Shown: positions 16,232-27,600 of the stretch, in pieces | Layout of the letters: each line of letters starts with the position of its first letter | Numbering within the stretch: the stretch's first letter is position 1 | NCBI GenBank assembly: GCA_973895155.1 | Contig: OZ316895.1 | Coordinates: forward strand, 434,001-498,000 | Direction: 5' to 3' | Source of the DNA: Marsupella aquatica | Lineage: Eukaryota > Marchantiophyta | DNA: 64,000 bases | The notes under the pieces: model-generated | The model's database searches: none | What the model was told of the DNA's origin: nothing | The model's input: only the letters and a program-made list of their open reading frames with translations | Program-made: the position numbers and the translations under genes

Positions 16232-16937
16232 CTTACTGGTGGTCATTCTGTTCAGATCTGATCTGCATGTGTTTGGAGCATCATGTAGCCCAGACGTTTG
16301 ATTACATTGAATGCTTACCTTCCAGAAGTAGCTGTCAGTCTAGTCACTACGGTAACTGTCACCGAGATGGATTCTGTCTCTGAGCTCTCTAGTCCTTGCA
16401 GTCTATTAGTCTCGTAGATGTTGGGCCAGGCGGGCCTGGTGTAGGGGCCCCTTCGGTAACTTTGAAAATGTGGATTTTAATGCTTAAGAGACATTTATTT
16501 TCAAGGCAAAAGGATTCTAGGAGAATTGGTTGATTATAGACGTCTCACTGGCTTTTAAGTCCTATGAGTGTCATGCGACTTGTAAGAGTCGTAGTTCTCA
16601 CCTCAACTGCGTTTTCAGAACATTAACCACGTATCTAGACTTTGTGAACTAGGACTTGCATGCAATATTTTGATGTGTCACGCACTATTGTTGGAAATAA
16701 GATGACATCCGAAATTCAATTTTGTCTCAGTTTCCAATGTCGTCATGAACTAGTGACCTTTTTGATTCCGATCTATCGGTGGATTCCAATTGGTGGACAT
16801 CTCTTCCATATGGTACAGAAGCACAATTATAAGTGTTAGTCACCAATTAGTCACCGAATGCACTCATAACCAATTACCTCTTCCTTCATGACGGCCAACT
16901 AAAATTTACTCGGCACCAAGAGTACAAAACACTTCTT
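16232..16937. other. nadk3 3' flank and convergent spacer
   Basis: Short spacer between the convergent nadk3 and rcc1-like genes. It should contain both 3' UTRs. No ORF or repeat of note is seen. Confidence 0.5.
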
Positions 16938-17193
16938 GGGCCCACGCATATGTAAATCTGATCATCTTCAACCAAAGCAAGAGTATGCCACCATCCATAA
17001 GCCAACGCTCCTGGCCACAGCATTGTCCAATGGGACTTCAACTGGAGTGTCCCTATCGACTGAAGCTTGGGCCACTCATGGGTAAATCGGATCCTCTTCA
17101 ACCAAAGCAAGAGTATGCCACCATCCACAAGCCAAGCTCCTGGCAACAGCATTGTCCAATCGGACTTCAACTGGAGTGTCCCTATCGACTGAA
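16938..17193 (-). repeat. Tandem duplication of the rcc1-like terminal exon
   Basis: Two copies, 16938-17064 and 17069-17193, with a period of about 130 bases. The right copy is the real last exon. The left copy lies just past the stop codon. It carries one extra base at about 17006 and a Cys-to-Tyr change in the CGWWHTLALVE motif, so it reads out of frame and is a dead exon copy in the 3' UTR. Confidence 0.85.
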
Positions 17194-20100
17194 TCGGCTG
17201 TTCCGAGCTGTCATGTCAAGAACAAGTAAACCCCATTCGTTACAAAATGGAATGGCATGTAAAATTCATAGCTCAGCACATCAGCCCCAATCAATGACCA
17301 CTGCCGTAGATATCGATGGATTTAGTACCTTATGAAAAAGGGATTCGTTGTTGAGAACAATTTCACATCTAATTAAATACTGCTGGCCTGCTAGGTAATG
17401 GCAAATCAAGGGTGACATGAGGTATGATCTCAGCAGAAATCTTCATCCCAAACTTTCTGTTGGCATAGGATTTCAAAGCTTGCATAGGATCTACGGAACC
17501 ATAAATTTTAACCACAATGATATGTATTTTGACTGTAACAGATTGTATTACTTTCGTAAAGACATCACATCCGAGCTAGAAGGTTTGGATGAGATCTGAA
17601 CTTATCTCATCCGGGGTTATGATTAGACCAAAAATGGTAGCAGAATTCGAACATTGCTTACACAAACCCATAATTATGGCAGTAGAGACCTACCTGCCCA
17701 TACTTGTTCCAGCCCCAGCAGAAAATTTTCCCTTTGTCTACACATTGAAAGGCACTAATCAATTGGGGAAGATTGACTTTTTTCCAGGACGCTGAAAGAT
17801 GCCATTGCAGAATGAACTCTCAATTGACTCAGTTGGTATCACGAATGAATTTCATGGGCTAGCATGAAGCTGATCGATGGTCCTTCGCACACTCCTACAT
17901 TTTCTGAGTGCTGGCTGCAGTGCACAAGCCAATCAGTAGATGACACTGACCAGCAAACAGAAAATGACCAACCTGTTAAGATGGCAGTATGCCTCGCACC
18001 GCACGATACCGACACTGCAAACTCATTCTCCAGCACAGGCGCATCTACTAGAGTTGGCAACATCTGCAGGAACCATTTACCGAAGCCAAGCGCAACAAGG
18101 ACAGGGCGACATCGATTAGGTAACCAAAACATTCTTGTGGGCAGTCTGAGATTCGATACAGTTCATCATTTGATTTTACGACTATAATGTAAACAACCGC
18201 ACCTCTGCTTGGTCTCCAACTGTTCCAAGTTGGCCGAATTGATTGCCCCCATTTGAATACACATCTCCATCGTCGGTGACAAACATACTATGCCAGAGCC
18301 CTGCTGATAACTCAGACACTTTGATCCCACCCAAGGCAGACACATAAACTGGGCTAAGTTGATCCTCGGTATTTCCTTGTCCGCACTGCCAGCCACATCA
18401 ATCAAAACAATCATTTCACTCTCTGCAGGTGGGACAAAACCAACTTGAATCTTGGGAATATTCATGAAGCAAACTTTGAAAGCTAAACTAGTATCATGTC
18501 GGACAGAGAAGTGGGGTGTGATGCACAAGACGGCTTACTGCGGATAACAATGACACACAGAAATCAGTGCAAACAAATATATGGAACTCTAACCTGGCCA
18601 TAGAGGCCCCAGCCAAAAGTCATTACAGCTCCAGAATCTGCAGAGCCAATCAGTTTATCACTAAGTGATCCAATGAAGGTTCGCTTTCGGCTCACGACTT
18701 CGGAGATAGTTTCAGAAAACTTGTAAGTGCCACAAAAGATGAGCACACGAATCGTTGAACATCTCACCAATTAAGCGGCACCCGACTTATTGTAGTGAGC
18801 GATAATGGAGTTCTAAATGTCCAGAATTGATACGGTCACTGACAAATTCTTGCAATCTCCAAATGTAAACAAAGCATATTGATGTTTGTGGACATTTAGG
18901 ACAGGTGTTTATAAGGTACATGTTGATCGGTTTGCAAGCGTTTTGCATGAACACTACTCACGCAAATCCTGGAAAAACTTGGAAAGAGAAAATGACGTTC
19001 TGCTCAATTCCCATGGCCGCCATGTTGTCTCGTTTCTCATGGGATACTGATTATTCATTGCAGTCACGACCATTGGGACACAGCAAATGAAGAGCGGTTA
19101 GTAGGTACCAGTCAGCACAGCACTATGTCGACCACCACAGGCAATCCTTGTCACACGGTTCCCAAGAATTGCCACGGACAGATTCGAGGATTCGTTTCGG
19201 TTGCTAGGTCCATTGCTGGTCAAGAGTGGTGCTTCAAGACAATGAATAAGTTGTGGAGTCGACATCAAATCCACACGGGAACCTAAACCCAGCTGCCCTT
19301 CTTCACCATAGCCCCATCCCCAAACCTGTCCTGTATCTGCAACCCTTGCACATCAAAGGTATATCAGACTCTTGGTCCCCACAGACCTTAGTTTTTCCCA
19401 CCATTCCATGAAGCTACAACGTAGCTTTACATTCTATACTATGAGAAAACTTCAATACGCTGAGAGAAGAAACTCAAGAAGCTGATCGACCACGCAGAAG
19501 AGAAGGAACAGTCCATCACCTGAAAGGGCTAGAGTGTGCCTAGCACCCGCTGCAACAGAGGTGATGGTCAGACCATCAGCCAGGGATACCAACCATGCCC
19601 GCGATATCACATTATCATCCATCGTAGTGGTATTATCATCTGAACGTACTACTCCCATATCCAAAACACTCTGCTTGAGACTATCTGCTATTCTATCAAA
19701 TCTAAACGGCCCCTTGGAACCTCTTCGTTTATGTGTAATTGTGGCCCCAATCTGATGACTAGATGACAGATGATCTCTGGATGCTTTATCAACATGTGCT
19801 GTTGTTTGATTATATTCAGCACTACTGGGGCCACCTGTGTTGGAATCACTTTGAGTGGAGCACTCGGACTTTCCTACACAGGAAGCATACGAAGGTGTAC
19901 CATCCTCATCCCTCTGACAATCACTTGCTGGAATGAGGCGTGCCCTCTGCTCTATCGTGGAATTTGCAGTAGGTGCACAGGCGCTCCATCCCCAAGTACA
20001 CACATCTCCTTTATCTGATCAAAGAGACATATCAGTCAACTGACGTGAACTTGAGAGAAAGCCAGTCTTCAGTACTGCAATCAGAGGAAGACTACAAGGG

Positions 20101-21170
20101 ATTATTTACTCCAACAATGAGGAATTCGCTCAAACTGTTCAAACGAACCGGTGTAAGCAGATGTATTTGATGAGTTGCGAATAACCCACATCTCTGGAAG
20201 TGTTTTCTCACCTGTGACGGCGACAGAATGTGCCCAACCTCCTGCAGCTTGAACAATTCGTTCATTGAGATCTAGTAGGTAAGGTTCCAGCCCTTCCTGT
20301 AAAATGCAAACGTGCGGCATGTCTTAACGCAATTTAAGGCAACTCTGGCCAGGATCGCTTTCTAAAATCATGATTTTATGAGTGTTTGAGTAGTAAGTAC
20401 CTGCTGGCCCTCCCTTAAAATATGAGATTGTCCAAGGTCATTTGTTGATCCCCACATGATAACTTTTCCAGACTCTGCAATTTGCCACCGTTTACTAATT
20501 TCAAAATAGGTCCCTTCAAAACTTCGTTTAAACCGACTGTACAGAAGTATAAACAGAGTATGAATGGACGAAGGACAACTCGTTTCCAGCTATCTCTAAT
20601 TGGGGCCAAAGGTGACTGAAAACCTCAACCGAGAAGATCGATAACCCTCATAGAAGACACTGACTCATGCATAGTTTAGCTCTTTCTCATTAGTATTAGT
20701 ACAGACGAACATCCTCAAGCCTATATTTGGAGGACAGGGATTTCTCCACTACCATCGGAAGCAATGTCGAAAAGAAATTCTGATTGGATGGTGGATGGAA
20801 TGACGACGATATGAACAGGGTACAAAGTAAGTAACATATTTTCTCGCTCTGAACTTTTCGGCAAAACCGGACTTCCAATCCCATGCCCTCTAGGTGAGCT
20901 CCCATTCTCTGTCCGGTGTAATTGCATGCGGCTTTTAGCTAGAAGGGCTGTGACCAAGAATACATTTACATCAGAGGTTAGGGAGATACACGATTAATAT
21001 AATTTACCTGTGATTGCAAGAGCGAATCCACAGCCACCGCCGCAAACTGATCCCACTTCCTCCTGTAAGCCATTGGGTAGCACTCGAGTCGGTCGTAAAA
21101 GTGGCGCTCTCTGGAATGATGCAGCTGGCAAGTAACCCCACATTCTCATACTCGACTTCCTCCGTGCCAT
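17076..21170 (-). CDS. RCC1-repeat beta-propeller protein (At5g08710 type), 10 exons
   Basis: Exons inferred (minus strand): 21008-21170, 20401-20474, 20212-20296, 19520-20014, 19109-19336, 18594-18637, 18203-18385, 17973-18063, 17694-17737 and 17076-17207. All are GT-AG and in phase, giving 512 residues. RCC1 repeats recur along the chain: MWGYLPAASFQRAP, CGGGCGFALAIT, VIMWGSTNDLGQS, AGGWAHSVAVT, VCTWGWSACAP, AGARHTLALSG, VWGWGYGEEGQLGLGS, CGGRHSAVLT, MTFGWGLYGQCGQG, SAGLWHSMFVTDDG, CGARHTAILT, FCWGWNKYGQLG and ACGWWHTLALVE. A polar, Ser/Thr-rich insert of about 115 residues in exon 4, with a basic KRRGSKG patch, splits two blades; related plant proteins carry a comparable insert. The fold is a seven-bladed propeller used for protein binding or guanine-nucleotide exchange; the target is unknown. 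It is not a clear UVR8: I did not look for or find the tryptophan triad. Exon edges rest on splice consensus. Confidence 0.9.
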
Positions 21171-24100
21171 TCCTAATCCCCTGTCACAGTATGTTTATTT
21201 ACTCCTATCTCTTACCGACGCCGGGGTACATGCTGGACGAGCAGCCCTACATCTCTGACCAGGGATTTACATCTGGAGACTTCGGTCGCACAGTAAGCTG
21301 AGGAAGAGCAAATAATTCCAATCATTTGTCATTATGCAAATATTTGATATATCCTTCCTTTCGCTTTGCATCATCTTCAGGCAAAACAGGATTCGGCAAT
21401 GTGGTTAGTTCTTACCCAACTACGCCCAACTGCCGTTGCAATCCATTGCAACCTTATCATTGCTACCTGAACCCATACTCCAATGACCGTGGTATGAAAG
21501 CTCTCACGAATGGCAAGCAGATTATGGTCCACCTGCCCTTCTCGTTTGCCGAGAAATTTAGGGAAATGAGTATTGTACGATTTTACAGCCAGGAAAACCG
21601 TGATCCCGGAACGACTTCTCCTCCCAATGTAGCTCTCGTCGTGACCCAAGGTATAAACCAGGACGAAACGCAATCTAGTTCTGTTTCTTATCTCACTGGG
21701 GCGCAACTTACTTATTACCGAGTCACTTCCAGATGCGCCAGGATTGCGAGACCTCGGTCACTTCCGGGGAGACTTCACAACTTGGGTGTCCACGTCCGAC
21801 TGCCAACGGGTTCCACCCATAAACCCTAAACCTCTCGAAGATGCCTCTCGAAGATGCCTCTCGAAGATGAGAAAGTTCTGGTCACATTTTGGAATCATAA
21901 CGTGATAAAAGTTTCGCAGTCGGCTTAGTGAAGCATGACTTCACGAGAGAGCTGTTGGGTATCATCTTGTTTTCATAAATGATCAGATACTGAATCCAGC
22001 AACCTTGCACATGTGACATTGAAGGATTGCCGGCTACGTTCGAGTACCTCCGGCACGACTACAGTACTAGTCGTCCATTCAAGATTCAGCAAATTGACAG
22101 TTTCGTTGTTCGGAAAACGTCAGTTTGAAAGGAATAGAAGTCCTCGTTCAAATCTAAGGATGACTAACGGCCGGAGCACTCTAGAAACAGTGTTTCTAGC
22201 TCATTGTTTCGTCTCCAAAGTCATTGGTCAGATCTGTGAGGGCCGAGTTATACGGACGAGAAATTCGAAAGAAAGTTTCCATTGCTTCGTCTCTTTCTAG
22301 CAACAACAAGTTGCAAACTCAATTAGTCCCACGAACCCTCCAGTTGACAAGTAATGGTATGCATATGGAAAAACAAATTCAAAATATGTCTGCCAAAAGT
22401 CTTATTTCGAGTTCATTTCACGAAGCATTATCATCTGATTCGTAGAATCTTGGACTCCTTCGGATCAACTCAGAAACAGATTAAAGAAAACCCAACAATA
22501 CCTTGCTAACTGAAGACAACGCGCAGTGAGTCGCATAAAAAAAATGTGTAGAGTGTTTGGCAAATTCATTCGAAAAATGAAATTACATTTTGTACGAGGA
22601 GAGAAAACAGAGTTACATACTGCGAGGTAACTTCTGTCACCATGTCTTACATTGAGATGTTTTGAATCTAGACTAAAGTCATTCCTTTGTTGTTTGTATC
22701 AATTCGTCGTTCTTCTTTCGTGTGAAAAATACAATCAAATTCTGCATATCACAACTTTTGCGCTGTCTTCTGTTTTTACTTCGTTTGGTGCAATATCTAC
22801 AGCCATTATTGCTCAGCATTATCATAGGTACAGGTTCGCTCAAGGCCAACGCTTCTTATTCCACAATGCGTTAAAAGGACGAAAGTGGTGGTCCAGCTTC
22901 AGACCTGCAACTTTGTTGTTCATCGAGCGTTTCGGAGGTGAGGAGCTACTCTTTAATCGATGATGACTTTCCTGAGAATACATCATGTCCACTGCTTTAT
23001 AAGTGCTTTATAATGCAAACACAAGGCTTCACAAGAGAAGGGAGTTAGATTATTAAAGTCAGATTATTAGAGTTAGATTATTAAATTACAATTCTGCTTG
23101 TTGCCAGCAACGAAGGCTAGTTTCAAAATGCGTGAAGTTTCTGACAGCAACAGAACACCAAACTCGTATTTTGCTTTATCTGGATTCGACAATCATAGTA
23201 CCCCACGTCTTCCACATTCTCCCATGAGATCTTCCCATACCTGCTACAACGAATTGTGGCTCATACAGGTTGTGAACCAATTGCAAGAATGGTAGTGACT
23301 TACATGCAGGATATCGCCCTTGACTTGGCTTTCTTGATCGACGCTGAAGAATGTACTTAATCTGCAGCAAATGGAGGGTTTGCTTAAAGGCCAGGACTGT
23401 CAGCCACAGTCTCAAGAGGAGTTTATTGGCTGACGTGCTTGTGGATACGAAGTCAAATTCAATAGTATGCAATCGACTCACTCATGTAAACACCAAAACG
23501 CTTTGTTTTAGACACTTCCCTAATATACTCTCCAGTTTTGAAGGGATTTAAGAATCTCTGCCGGGTGCCTAAAAAGACCATTTGATTTCTTTCATTTGGC
23601 ATCAAAATGAGTCACAGTTGTTTATGTTATTTATCAAATCCTGAAATTGAAAGTGGAGCTTTTGAAAGTAAGGAGCACTTGCCAAGTATAGTTTGCATCA
23701 CTGAGTATTGGGAGAAGCTTTGACTAGAGCAGTTTGCTTCCAGTCTTTCTCTTCCACTATCCATGCACTTTAATTCACGTTGCGGTCAAGGATACCCTCA
23801 CAACAATGGTCTCACCAAAAGCTTCCGGCTATGAACTATCGTTCACCCGCTTGAATATCTTGGGATGCCATTGATAATAGATAATATCATGACGGCCATC
23901 ATACAATCGATTATTGGACACTGGATTCTAAGGAGTGCAACTTGTAGAGATCAACTTGCAGCTGAATTCGGCGATGGTTTTGTATATTTGTTCCCTCTGA
24001 GCTTGCAAGACCTTGATTTGTTACACTCAGAAATGCCGTTCTTGCACTTGTACGTTTCCCTCAGGCGAATGGGTATCGCCACTTTCAGAACTCTGCCATA

Positions 24101-24635
24101 AATGTGCTCAAGAAGTAACACTTCTTCGTATTTAGACCGCCCGCATGTTGTTGAGTGTCATACAAAGCGCTTGGATTAGTAATTCTGCTAGTATCGTCTC
24201 ATCTTTTCTAGTGTCTCACAGCTTTCACCAGCAATGCTGTAGTGACAAAGTAAGCGTTCGTTGCACTTGGTGGCATCAGTCTCCTTGACTTCTTTTGAGG
24301 TAAGATATCCAGTGATGTATGTGGTAAAGCCCTTTGTCACATTTCCATTGATGATGCAACTGTGGTAGTTCTAATAGGACTGAGTAAAATAACGGTACTG
24401 CAGGAAACGGACCTTGGCACCAAGTGTTTCAGATCTGCTTCTCTTGGGCAACACATTTAATCCTTTTTTCCAAACTGAGAGTGAAAATGTCTTGGCTACC
24501 AGTCAGTTATGAGCACCCTGGACTAAATTGAAGAATGGGGTGAGAACTCTTTCTGGGAGAAAACCCTGTCCCATCGAGGAATCAACTATAGATCTGCAGG
24601 GTGCTCAGACAAGGAAAAACCTCTAACTTTGGATA
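21171..24635. other. Spacer: rcc1-like promoter side to coiled-coil gene 3' side
   Basis: No gene is recognised. The first part upstream of 21170 should hold the rcc1-like promoter and leader. The open stretch at 21326-21829 starts at a non-ATG codon and matches no family I know. The last few hundred bases before 24636 are probably the 3' UTR of the coiled-coil gene. Confidence 0.5.
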
Positions 24636-27600
24636 TTAGTGTGAATTAAATTCTGTCCTCATGAATGTCAACTTGTTCAGCAATCGGGATGTTTTCTCCT
24701 GAAGTGTCTGAGCCGAATCTTCAAGAGCAGTTTTTTCAACCAATAGCTGAAAGTTTTGGGTTGAGACACTATTTTGAGGCGATTGCCCAGGGCTGGCTAC
24801 CCCACTTGTTGGGAGAGATGTAAATGTGGTTCCTCGCAGAACCTGGAGCTGCTGTTCTAGTTGTAATTTCATTAGCTTTGCTTCCACATGAAAGTGGTTC
24901 AATTCTGGTGTGGCTGCGAAGCTTGAATCGGATGCTGCATCAGAGGGCTCCCGCTCAAATTCATTAACACGATCACTGACATAAGCCATCATACTATTCA
25001 AGCGATCCTCCATCACTTTCTGTACTCTCCACTGTCCTCTAAGCATCTCTCTCAATGTGTTGACATCTCCTGATTCGACTTTGCTGAGATCCAAAACTGA
25101 GCTGGTTGACTGGGTGATTGTTGTTGCACTCTTTGGCCTTCCATCATTGAATACCATTGGTGACCTCGGTTTCCCATCATTTTGTTGATACATACCTGGA
25201 ATTTCTTTCTTCACCTTTAGATTTTGCAACTCATGGTGCAGTTCATCAAAGAGTTTACCCTTTCTCTTGTTTTCCTCCTGATAGCGTACCATCTCTAATC
25301 GTAATTGGTCACATTGAGCTCTGAGTGCTTCGTTCTCTTCACTGACTTTAACCAATTTGGTACGATCTCGTTCTTGTTGTAAGTCATGTCTTCCTCCATC
25401 CGAAGATCGTCCTGCAGGGTCAAAAATATTTCTGGCCTCTGCTCGTTTAGCGCGAGCCTCGTATTCATTGCAACGAGCTTGCATATTCTTGATTTGCTGA
25501 ACGTTTCTCTCTAGCTCCTTCTCAAGTTCTTTAGTTGCTTGTTTCTTCTTTTCATCAAAACCCTCGATGTGCCGATGCTCCAATTCTTCAAAGTAATTGC
25601 ATTTGGCTGAAAGGTCTTGGATTTTTCTATTCATTAGTGCCCTCTCACTTTCAGATCTTTGCAATTTCTCCTCAGTGTTTCTCAGCCTTCCTATGAGGTC
25701 GTTGTACCCCGTTTTGGGTGAATTCCGTTCATATTCTTGCAATCCTCTAAGCTTACTCCTGAGCTCAGTGACAATGCTGTAGGATCTTGCTAGCTCCTTC
25801 TCCATGGTTTTGATTGCTTGGGTTTTTATACCCAAGCAATCTTGTAAAGAAAGTACTTCGCATCTTAGGTCCAAGATCTCTCGTCCCTCCTCCTTCCCCT
25901 GTTTGTGGAAAAAATGTGTACCATGGTCACCTTCAAACCTTAACTCATCAGGCCGTTGAGAATACACTGATGACCTAGATGTTTCCAGTTCGTGGGAGAG
26001 CTTTATGATCTCCTCCTCCTTGACAAGTTGTTTAGTTTCTAAGTCATCAATACACTTCATCAACTGATGCTTCTCTGCTTGCCAGGCTGTCTCCATTCGT
26101 GCAATCTTGTCATGCAATTCCCTGATAAGCTCATCTTTCGAATGCAAGCCTGCCTTTAGATTATCCATGTCAACCATTGCTGGTAGAGCCAGAGTTTGAT
26201 CAACCATGGCTTGAGGACGACTGGATTCATGGATCTTCTGCGCCAAAGCTTCCCTATTCTCCTCACGTTCTTGGCGTAAAGCTGCTTCTAGCTGATGCAT
26301 TTGAAGGTGCATCTTACGGATTACTTTGTCCTTTTGTTCCATATCAGCTTTGGTGGGCCAAGGGTGAATGTCAATGGCTTTCTGTGAAAGAGCTTGTGTT
26401 TTCTCTTGTTCCTGGAGCAGAGCATTTCGCATCTCATTCATTTGATGGTGCAAAACACTTACTTCATTAGTTCTGTGCGCCAGCTGACTTTCCAGTTCCC
26501 TAGTTTTAAGATCCGAGTCGCCTTGCAGTTTGATACGTTCTGCGACCAGCTCAGTTGTCTCTACTTCAAAAGGTCGAGCCTGCTTTCTCTCAAAATGCCG
26601 CAGATGCTCCCAAAGGGCATTTGGGCTGGATACTCTAGTGAAACGATTGGGTCTTTTGCGTTGATGGGTACGTTCCATAGATTGCCTTTCAGCAAAAACT
26701 ACTGACTTCTCTTTCAAAGAATCAGCCAAACTAGGACTAGTACTTCCAATGTCGTCTTCCTTGAGTTCAAGGCCAGAATTCTTACTGTCAAGATCATGTG
26801 GACGTTCAAAAGGGATTTCAGGTGGGATTTCAGAGGTAAGATCAAAATCGTCCTGGAAATCGTGGTCACAAGGGTCTCCATTTGTCTGTTCATAAGAATG
26901 GTCACAAGGGTCTCCATTTGTCTGTTCATAAGAATGGTCAAAAGGGTTTTTGTGAGCCTCGTCCAGTAGACTTTCATTAGAGTGGTGTTTTGTATTCTCA
27001 TAAACATGATCACATTGGTTTTCATTACATTGGTCACCTGGTTGTTTATATGCATGGTCGCCTGAGTTCTCATCGAGTTGGGCTAGTGGATTTTTAAAGA
27101 CATGGCCACCGAGAGTTTGCTGTGCCTGACCCCTTGGACTTTCATAAACATGATCACATGGCTTTTCTTTGTCCTTGTTAGATGGATCATCAACTTGGTC
27201 TAGTGGATTTCCATCAACATAGGCACCTGACATTTCATTAGCCTGGTCAATTGGATTTTTGTATTGATCATGGTCACACAGATCCCCTTTTGGCTGGTAG
27301 CTTGGATTTTCATGAACAGGAGCCTTAGCCTGGTCAAATGGATCTTTGGTAGCCTGATCAAATAGATTTTGTTTTCCCTGGTCACTTGTACCATCCTCAC
27401 TTTGATTCCCTCTACCCTGGTCCCTTGAATTTTCATCCTCATCACATCTGGCTCCATCAAGTACTCCATCAAGTACTGGAGAAGCTACATCAAGTTGTTG
27501 CATCTCAGCAATCAGCTGCTCATTTCTCTGGATTTGCAACTCAAAACCCTGTTGTGCTTCATTGCGAGCTACATCTATGTTGCCCAACTCCTTTAGAAGT

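Noticed and set aside
21326-21829. Plus-strand open frame of 167 codons
   Set aside because: It begins at a non-ATG codon, matches no family I know and lies in the upstream region of the rcc1-like gene.
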